Shown piece after piece: positions 56,631 to 64,000 of a stretch of 64,000 nucleotides of DNA. Below the pieces are notes generated by a model. It ran no database searches. It was given only the letters and a program-made list of their open reading frames with translations, and was not told the origin of the DNA. Position 1 is the first letter of the stretch. Every line of letters starts with the position of its first letter. This stretch comes from Saturnia japonica. Its lineage: Eukaryota > Arthropoda > Insecta > Lepidoptera > Saturniidae. Both the position numbers and the translations under genes were made by a program. The DNA lies in assembly GCA_033032175.1 (NCBI GenBank), contig CM065316.1, forward strand, positions 4,620,115 to 4,684,114, in the 5' to 3' direction.

Positions 56631-57962
56631 AAAAATGTATTGACGTCACTCACAGCATTATTTGCACTCAATTAATAAAATCGTATTAAAGAGTTAAGAG
56701 TTACTAAAGAGTGAGGAAATATAATAATAGTAACTTCACATGAGAATTTACAATAAATACGTACCTATGTTTGAGAGAAATTATTTAGTTAGGTGCCTAA
56801 AATGTTTATAAACCAAATATTTTTCACATTATTATATTTAGTATCCAATAAGTTTTTGATTGCGTCGTTGACTGTATCACAACATAGAAAATTCTTTCTT
56901 ATAGACAGACGGTAGCTGATTATTTGATGTTAATAAAGCTATGTTGTTGGGAAGTCTTTCAGTAAGGAATTTCGAGTTTAGTAGAGTCCATAAAAATCAA
57001 TGAATTGGAAATATAAATTTTACTAAAAATAATAATATTCATTTTTATTTAAATGTTTATTACAAACCAAAATCATTATCGCTTTCCATGTATCTTTTGA
57101 ATTGTTAATAAGAGCTTTTATTTTGAAATGGTTCAGAGAAATAAGACTTAATAAAATGGTTATGAAATCGAAAGTTGAGGTCCATGTGCTAATTAATTAA
57201 TACCTACTGCTCTACATCTTATTTATGACTTCATAATTTTCGAAACTTCTCGTAATTGTTGTAAATTAAGTTTATCCTGATACTGTACTGGAATAAATAG
57301 AGAAATTTTAAAATTGTTTAAGTAAAATTAAAAGAAAACAGAATATCTACAAATTATATTGGCTAAAACAGACTCGAGAATTGGTTTTTCATTTCATTTA
57401 ATTACTTATATAAACTTATACAGATTCTATGCCGATAAACAAACAATGATTATATTTATCTCAATCTAATAAGGGTATTTACCAGGTTTTCTAATTGAGA
57501 GTTCTAGCTGCCCAGACGACCAATAGAAAAAATACTACGATCATGAGACTTAATGTTGATTAACTTTGGGTAAATTTTTGTAAGAGTTTATTTAATAGTA
57601 AATTAATTAATTTTAGAATTCTAATACTAATGCTAGATCGATAAATTAGATATATAACTTTTAATTGTGTTGGTACGTCTCATCTGAGACTCTCATGTGA
57701 GATTTGCAACGATATAATAATATCTAAATATCCATGATATCTTAAGTATTTTCTCTGAAAATACAGGCTTATCTCATTGTACCATTCGACCTTGCATTCA
57801 TAGACGCGGTGTCCAAACATGCTGTATTTTAATCAGCGCGTGTAGCACCGTAAACGTGATAGAATTGATACTTTTTAAAAAGGTGGACGCGGATAGACTA
57901 AACTGTGTATTAGATATACAATGTATAGCTGTCTTTCTTCTACTCTCTAAGTTATATATTTC
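56631..57962. other. No recognisable feature
   Basis: AT-rich. Confidence 0.5.
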
Positions 57963-57971
57963 TTCTCACAT

Positions 57972-58433
57972 CGTCATCATCATCATCATTTCAGCCGCAG
58001 GACGTCCACTGCTGAACATAGGCCGCCCCCATAGATCTCCAGAGCGACCGATCTTGTGCGGCCTGCACCCAACGGCTCCCAGCGACCTTTATTATGTCGT
58101 CTTTCCATCTAGTGAGGGGCCGTCCTACGCTGCGCTTTCCGGTGCGTGGTCTCCACTCGAGAACCTTTCTGCCCCAACGGCCGTCAGTTCTCCGAACTAT
58201 GTGCCCCGCCCACTGCCACTTCAACTTGCTAATCCTTTTGGCTATGTCGGTTACCTTAGTTTGTCTACGGGTCTTCTCATATCTGTTTCGATCTCGTAGA
58301 GAAATACCAAGCATAGTCCTCTCCATAGCTCGCTGAGCGACCTTGAGCTTTCTTATGAGGCCCACAGTGAGCGACCACGTCTCTGTGCCGTATGTCATCA
58401 CTGGCAACACACACTGGTCAAAGACTTTCGTCT
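57972..58433 (-). mobile_element. 5'-truncated RTE-type retrotransposon with target duplication
   Basis: A 462-bp insertion flanked by TTCTCACAT on both sides (57963-57971 and 58434-58442). On the minus strand it encodes the last part of the reverse transcriptase protein and ends in a short ATG/ATC trinucleotide tail (ATCATCATC on plus, 57975-57988) rather than poly(A), as is typical of the RTE clade. The duplication and mostly intact frame suggest moderate age. Confidence 0.85.
57991..58433 (-). pseudogene. RTE reverse transcriptase C-terminal region
   Basis: Starting at 58433 the frame reads KTKVFDQCVLPVMTYGTETW, then QRAMERTMLGISLRDR, KLKWQWAGHIVRRTDGRWGR, KVLEWRPRTGKRSVGRP, TRWKDDIIKVAGSRW, AAQDRSLWRSMGAAYVQQW and ends TSCG with TGA at 57993-57991. 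These are the conserved thumb and tail segments of RTE-clade proteins, downstream of the catalytic palm, which is missing. Codons to the right of 58433 in the same frame (MKLLRWRFDNL onward) belong to flanking DNA, not to the element. No activity is possible. Confidence 0.85.
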
Positions 58434-59977
58434 TTCTCACATATGTAATGAAATGTGCCTCAAAGTGACGCGTCCATGAAATTTCACTAACAATTCTCGT
58501 CAAATTATCGAATCGCCACCTGAGAAGTTTCACTTTAAAAATATACGTATAGCCTTAATATGTAAAAATTCTATAAATGTAAATACTATTCATTTTAAAA
58601 TGTAACGTAACTAAACACTTTACCGTGACCGAAGAAAATCCACGCGAACCAGATTGCTTTGTTACCACCATAAGTCGGTACACGTTTGACATTGTAAAAA
58701 AATATATTTCGATAACACCTATGCGGTGTATATAATGACAGACAGTTCCGCGACTCTAATCGCTGCTTATCTGCCGAGGTTACGCCGCGAACATGACAAT
58801 GAATTTTGTTCGCAGTGAGGGGCAGCGTAAACAATCGATATCGATTTTTATTTAATTCCATAATATGAATGTTTGAATGTCTCTATATTGGTAACAAGTG
58901 GGTAATTTTATTATTTATTTTTTATGTTTGTTTAGTATTCAGAAAAATGTAATTTGTGACCTATATAAATTATCTTTTTTCTTAATAGGTGGAGGACTTG
59001 TCCTTTTTATACTACGTGTGTATTGAGTTTAAATTATTTTGTGACTAGTTATAAATTATATACATTTTATAATATAAAGACCAATTTTGTATTAATATAA
59101 AGAATTATTTTGCAATCTTTTTAACTAAACTTTGTAGTATATATTGTGTGACATCCGCATTAATAACTTCCTACGTTCTCTTATTAAAATTTATTTTACG
59201 CCCGCTTTGCTTTACGTAATTATATTTTAATCATTTTAACCTTAAGTTCATGAAATAAGGTATATCTTAAAAAGTATTATTTGAAGCATTATATTAGATA
59301 AGCTAAGTTGGTCATTGTTTTGGTTATGTGCGCGAAGGTGAAAGAAGAAGCACTAACGAAGTTGCCAAATAGACTAATATTAAAAACTTTACTGAATATT
59401 TTTCTATTTATAGAATAAATTAATATATTCTTGACAAAAATAAGCAATTTCATGAAATAAAATGTTTATTTGACATATTTGAATTAGCACAGTTTATTTA
59501 TTCACAAAATGTTTGCTAATTTAATGATATACAACTTGGGATTAACAAAAAAAAATCATAAGTAATAGCACGCGTATTTCAAAAGCTGTATTATGAATTT
59601 AAATGGCATGTAATTAGAGTTACTTTTAGGGCAGCTGCATTAAAAAATATTCAAAACTAGCTAGTTTGTCATCGATAGCCAAATAAGCTGATAGACGCGA
59701 GCGTCGCATCACTAAATCAATATAGGGGTCAGGCCTTCATACAAACGAAGGAGGGTCATTCGAGTACAAATCATATAATTCCTTACATGTATATCCTTAT
59801 TTAAATCACTCACGATGTAGTCGTCGAAAGATGCAAGGTGCACGCCACTCCTACTTAAAATATTATCATATAATACTTATGTTTCAAGTGAATTTATCCT
59901 AGACCTATTTTGTAAAGAAAACATAAATACAAATTGTTCAATCCTTCATCTTCATACGCTAATTTGAATTTGTGAAA
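58434..59977. other. No gene recognised
   Basis: AT-rich; a slightly GC-richer segment at 58600-58850 (GCCGAGGTTACGCCGCGAAC) has a chance 88-codon minus-strand frame. Confidence 0.4.
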
Positions 59978-60047
59978 ATGTGTCGTTTGTTACTCTTAAA
60001 AGTTTTGTTCACTTTGTGTTTTAATTATGGATTTTGTTATATCAATT
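59978..60047 (+). CDS. Candidate first coding exon with signal peptide
   Basis: ATG at 59978 (context GTGAAAATGT, favourable in insects) opens MCRLLLLKVLFTLCF followed by NYGFCYIN, a Lys-containing hydrophobic leader typical of a secretory signal peptide. The exon stops at a consensus 5' splice site, GTGAGT at 60048, after 23 codons plus one base. A secreted or membrane protein is inferred. No downstream exon is certain; a small in-phase terminal exon is possible at 63285-63391. The upstream region has no known repeat. No TATA box was assigned. Confidence 0.45.
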
Positions 60048-60879
60048 GTGAGTATTTATACGAAATAATTATTCGTTAAAAATAAAAATAAAACTATCTT
60101 TTTAATAATACCTAAATGTATTAAATTTATATTTAGATTTAATATTAAATGAATATCATATACGAAAATAAACCCATTAAGTACATTAATATATTGGTTA
60201 TTTTTTAAATATTATAAAATTAGTGCATTATATACAAATGATGATAAACAAATGAAACCCTTAAAAATAAGAAGTTTACTGATACTATGTAGCTCTTTAA
60301 CTTATGTAGTTACGTGAAGTATTTCATTATTCAGAAAGGCATAGGCTTCAGATATATTATTTTTCAGAATCCCGTATATATTACATAATTATATTCTACA
60401 GGAATAATTTAAAACCCCTGCGATGGATAATGGATGGATGTATAATTAAGCATTTAAATAGTATTCAAATCTATAACTAACAGAATTCGGAGTGTTACAA
60501 AATTAATAAAAAAGTAAAAATGTATAATATAAGGTTTTATTTACACTTTTCATTTAAAAAGTTTATGTAAGTAACAAACGTGACAAACTAAAAGAAAATC
60601 ACTGTGAAGGGCTTTTTTTATTACTGTGTGTATGGTGGTCGCGACCCCTGCCACTCCCCTTGATTATTGGATACATTTGAATTATGATATTTAAATTTAA
60701 AATAAAAATCAAATAGAAATTTAGACTTCTGATGTTTATCCTATGTTGCGTCGCCACCGCAATAGCTTATCTGGCTCGCCGCATCAGACGTTTCACGTCA
60801 AAAACAAGACATTCATTTTTTTATGAAATGTATAAATTAGGTACCTGTACAGTTAGCATATTTTGTTAATGAAGTAAGT
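60048..60879. other. No firm feature
   Basis: Would be intron if the preceding exon is real. A 45-codon plus frame near 60728 begins MFILCCVATAIAYLARR, hydrophobic then basic, but has no support. Confidence 0.35.
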
Positions 60880-61000
60880 ACTAGGCAAATTGACAGTGCT
60901 GTCTTTGATGGTAAACAATGTGCAATAAAAAAAAGACGGTGACCATTATGAGAATCCAGAATGTATCGTCACTGGCAGGCCGACGCGACGGCACATTCGT
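60880..61000 (-). repeat. Repeat family H, copy 5
   Basis: AGGCAAATTGACAGTGCTGT, TGATGGTAAACAATGTGCAA, GACGGTGACCAT and GCAGGCCGACGCGACG are the reversed order of 44460-44600. Confidence 0.55.
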
Positions 61001-61154
61001 AAGCTTCTCTCTCGTGTTTTTAATCTTCAATAGGTTTAAAGTTTAACCAAAATCCCTTCTGAAGTTGAGTTATAATATACCCGAAGGTAGTTATAGTTTA
61101 TTATATAGTATTTATATATACTATTATACATAAACACTTTTATACGATTAATAA

Positions 61155-61445
61155 AATAGAAGTGTCTGTTTCGTAATTTCAAAATAGCTGCTTTTTACTA
61201 AATGCATTTGAAAGTATATACGATATCTATAATAAAAAACCAATTTAAAAAAAAAATCTCTGTCTGTTTGTTTCGGGTAATTTCCGAAACGGTTGAACCG
61301 ATTTTGACGGGATTTTCACTAGCAGATAGCTGATTAGATAAGGAATAACTTAGGATATTTTTATTTTAGAGAAAAAATTACCGAGCAAAAAAAAAAATCT
61401 AATCATTGTGAATCAATTCGTAGCTTACGCTGAGTAAACCATAAC
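61155..61445 (+). repeat. Repeat family G, copy 3
   Basis: GAAGTGTCTGTTTCG, CTGTCTGTTTGTTTCGGG, GGTTGAACCGATTTTGACGG and GTGAATCAATTCG match 41229-41540. Confidence 0.75.
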
Positions 61446-62384
61446 ACATATTTCAAATTAATTTACTACATAATTATAGTTATTAAAAAAGTTACAACGA
61501 TATCTTCTAAGGATCACCCAAAATAAGAATTTTTGTCTTCAAAATAACCGGGAGCGGGGGTGGGGGTTAATACGATTCGCGAGTATGCCTGATCGACGGC
61601 ATTCTGTAGTCACCACGAGCGACGCAGGCACAGATAGTTAGAATTATATAATACCTTACCTATTATTTATAATAATATAATAAAACAGAGCAGTTTTTTT
61701 TGTTTGTTTGAACACGCTAATTATTTAGAGTGTAGTATAGTATAGAGTTTATACTCTGGAACTATCAGTCAGATTCGAAAAATTATATTTGTTTGTGCGA
61801 GCCAAATTCTCAAAGAATAATATAGACAACATTAAGCTACACCTTTTAGCTAGCCTTAAATATTGATTTTTACTATGTAAGTCGGAAGTGAAAGCACTCC
61901 CGAACTGTTTTTTCCGCGTGCGCTGGCGTAATAGTTAGTTATACTTAAATAAAATGTTCTAAAAAATATTGGTCCTTAGTATATCTAAAAAAATTCGCGA
62001 TACCATCTGCCGCTCTCTTATACATAAACCACAATACGGTATTTTGTAAAAAAAAAATTAACAAAAATTTAAAAAGTGATTTATGAACATTATTTTTGGC
62101 ATGGAATATTAATCCCTAAGAAAAAAAGTTACTTTATCATTAAGCCAATTTTATGAAATTAAGCTTGGCCCTTTATAGCATGTTATTTGTATACATAGTT
62201 TAGGAGATAATGGATATTTATAATAATTTAACACTCGGCTCGGGTCTATGACTTTTGTAGTAATGTTGCGACCGAGCTGTATGACTCATTATAACTTCTA
62301 CTACTTTAACTAATTCTAAGAAGCGAACTCTAAGAAGAATGTCAAGAAACCTGGAAAACTATGGGCAAGTATGGGATGTGAAAA
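61446..62384. other. No gene recognised
   Basis: AT-rich apart from GGGAGCGGGGGTGGGGG near 61550. Confidence 0.4.
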
Positions 62385-62463
62385 CAATAATTATAATAGG
62401 GTACACGGGTACGTTGCCGGTGACGTATAAATTTTCAACGAGTGAAACCGTGGGGCACAGTTA
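62385..62463 (+). mobile_element. Helitron-like terminus, diverged
   Basis: ATAGGGTACACGGGTACG and ACGAGTGAAACCGTGGGGCA followed by CAGTTAG and T parallel 54560-54642. Confidence 0.3.
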
Positions 62464-62649
62464 GTATTTTATATATCCCTAGCAGTGCCCATGGCTCCGC
62501 ACGCTTTAACTATTGATTTATTGTTTATGAAGGTATTGTGACATTTTTTTAGATAAGAACCAAGTATTTATCTATTAAACAAAAAATAATAATGAAAAAA
62601 TCTTATATTGCTTGGCGATTGATTTTCCACTTTAGGAAATGCCCTACCA

Positions 62650-62844
62650 TTATTCTATAATTTCAAACCCACGTCGATCGAAGCGGTGTTCACAAAGGCT
62701 ACCACTCAGCAATAATTGCTTCAAATCCGCTTTTAACACTTCGTTTAAAGACCCGATATCATAAAAACTTCCATAAACTATTATAGATTTTGAAATACAA
62801 ATAAAACTAAATGAAATGCTAAAACAAATCTTAATCGAAAATGT
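62650..62844 (-). CDS. Candidate terminal exon on minus strand
   Basis: The minus strand is open for 64 codons to TAA at 62652-62650. The last 44 read like protein: SIIVYGSFYDIGSLNEVLKA, DLKQLLLSGSLCEHRFD, RRGFEIIE. Possible acceptors are TTTGTTTTAG, TTCATTTAG and CTATAATAG on the minus strand between 62818 and 62778. The segment is GC-richer than its flanks. I do not recognise the protein; a dead transposon fragment is an alternative. Confidence 0.35.
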   Translation of the reverse strand, partial: TFSIKICFSISFSFICISKSIIVYGSFYDIGSLNEVLKADLKQLLLSGSLCEHRFDRRGFEIIE

Positions 62845-63284
62845 TTAATAAAATTTACATCCCATTTACATATTATTTCGAATGTAAACAATGCCGTTAT
62901 ATTATTATAATTTAACACAAAATATTCAATGACCATAACAAAGCATTATGCCGACGACCTAACCATATAGAGATAGTCTATTAAAAGGTGTACAGGTTGA
63001 CATTGTAGGAACTTTTTCTCGAATTTCACGGTCAAGACAATTCTTTGTTATGCTGACCCAGTGCACTTCTATATTTGTAGGTCACGATCAATTAAGATTA
63101 AAGTCTCTAATTGATAAGAAAATTAGGTCGTATATACTTTGTTTATTAATCTGAGTGGATTATTATAATTGTTACCTATAATAATTTTCCGATAGTAAAT
63201 ATACGTTTGGCAGGATCTACTCTAGTACTAATTGTAATAATGCGAATATATGATTTGTTGGATGATCTGTTGCCTTAATTAAAG
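62845..63284. other. No recognisable feature
   Basis: AT-rich. Confidence 0.4.
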
Positions 63285-63391
63285 GCAAAATTGCAAAAGT
63301 AGTAAAAGAAATAAATCCTTTACTTTTAGAAGTAAAATATGCCATTGATAAGGCTCTCGAAGAATCAAAAATGTACAGTCGTGCTATGTAA
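63285..63391 (+). CDS. Candidate terminal coding exon
   Basis: From an AG at 63283-63284 the sequence GC AAA ATT GCA opens a frame reading KIAKVVKEINPLLLEVKYAI then DKALEESKMYSRAM and TAA (63389-63391). It is charged and helical, unlike chance frames. Joined to the exon ending at 60047 (phase 1) it stays in frame, adding a Cys codon at the junction and giving a secreted peptide of about 60 residues. The acceptor tract is weak. A second AG within it (CCTTTACTTTTAG) is a stronger acceptor, but would give an immediate stop in that phase. Speculative. Confidence 0.3.
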
Positions 63392-64000
63392 ATGTTTTTT
63401 TTTTGTTGATAAAAAGTTCATTAATCAGCCTTATAGATGTTTTATTTTGAAACGTAATAACAGAGAGTAGCAACCAATATTTTATCTCGAGATGCTAAAG
63501 TAACCGTTTAATATGTTATCTTATCGAAAATAAAATCAATTATTAACGTGCTAAAGTAGTGATAAACTATTATACGTCATAATATATTTTTTTAATTTAC
63601 TAAGTGTTGATAATAGATGTTTAGTAGGTCAATGGGTTTCAGTGACTGTTAGCTCATTTGAAAATATTATTTTAGTAATAAATGATATCATAATTTAAAA
63701 TGAATTATGAATCACGCTGTTGAATACCGAGACCCCGAGGGATATGTCAGAAGTAGACAAAAGTTTGCATCCGACGATCGGGATTTTCTCTAGGGTTCAC
63801 TCGCCATCATTGTGTAAAGATTGATCCATTTGGAACATTAGAAGCTGATCTATACTGTGATAATAGTTCTAAACTAATCACAAGACAATTAAGTCATGTA
63901 ATAATTAAATTGCAAGAATTTTAGAATACCTGTAACAATGTACTTAACAAAATTCTTAAGGCCGACTACGCATAAAGTTACAGATAACACAGATAGGGCT
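63392..64000. other. No recognisable feature
   Basis: AT-rich to the window edge. Confidence 0.45.

Noticed and set aside
57856..58336. 147- and 80-codon plus-strand frames
   Set aside because: They are antisense to the RTE coding region.
58434..58533. N-terminal part of the 180-codon frame as RTE protein
   Set aside because: It lies outside the 9-bp target duplication and does not match RTE sequence.
1..64000. CRISPR arrays, operons, prophage or bacterial systems
   Set aside because: No regularly spaced repeats, ribosome binding sites or bacterial-type genes; all evidence points to an insect nuclear genome.

Overview
The window looks like insect nuclear DNA, most probably from a butterfly or moth. 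By eye it is strongly AT-rich, has almost no long reading frames, and is dense with short retroposons and non-LTR retrotransposon debris of kinds known from Lepidoptera: Jockey, RTE, tRNA-derived SINEs, and SINE fragments resembling the Metulj type. I see no bacterial or organellar genes, no rRNA and no functional tRNA gene. The species assignment is inference.

Layout. 0-13 kb: a short partial coding end at the left edge (2-184), a 361-bp MITE with clear inverted ends (833-1193), SINE copies, an unexplained 122-codon minus-strand open frame (2495-2860), a decayed RTE fragment (9.1-9.4 kb), a CpG-rich patch (10.1-10.3 kb) and a possible first coding exon (12.90 kb). 13.4-17.1 kb: the best-supported feature, a 5'-truncated Jockey-type element (13717-17060). 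It has an intact endonuclease/reverse transcriptase frame, a 24-A tail and an 11-bp target-site duplication, and it is nested inside an older repeat (family A). 17-33 kb: repeat families A-E, a 1050-bp element with perfect 17-bp inverted ends (28101-29150), a frameshifted LINE (30.1-31.5 kb), and a SINE/RTE/Jockey mosaic (32.2-33.0 kb). 33-35.1 kb: unique-looking sequence with a likely terminal coding exon on the minus strand (34959-35072). 35.2-58.4 kb: more repeats, including a minisatellite-bearing element, an RTE fragment, a second minus-strand Jockey tail and a 462-bp RTE insertion with a 9-bp duplication. 58.4-64 kb: sparse sequence with a signal-peptide exon (59978-60047) and two small candidate terminal exons, one per strand.

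How it fits together. No operon-like or pathway-level arrangement is visible. The window reads as intergenic or intronic DNA shaped by successive transposon insertions, with a few short host exons whose genes mostly lie elsewhere. I found no convincing undescribed system. The most original observations are a 3'-UTR hairpin kept by compensatory changes between two Jockey copies, and the small host-exon candidates.

Repeat families are labelled A to J here for cross-reference only; the letters are not database names. All boundaries were read by eye and may be off by several bases.
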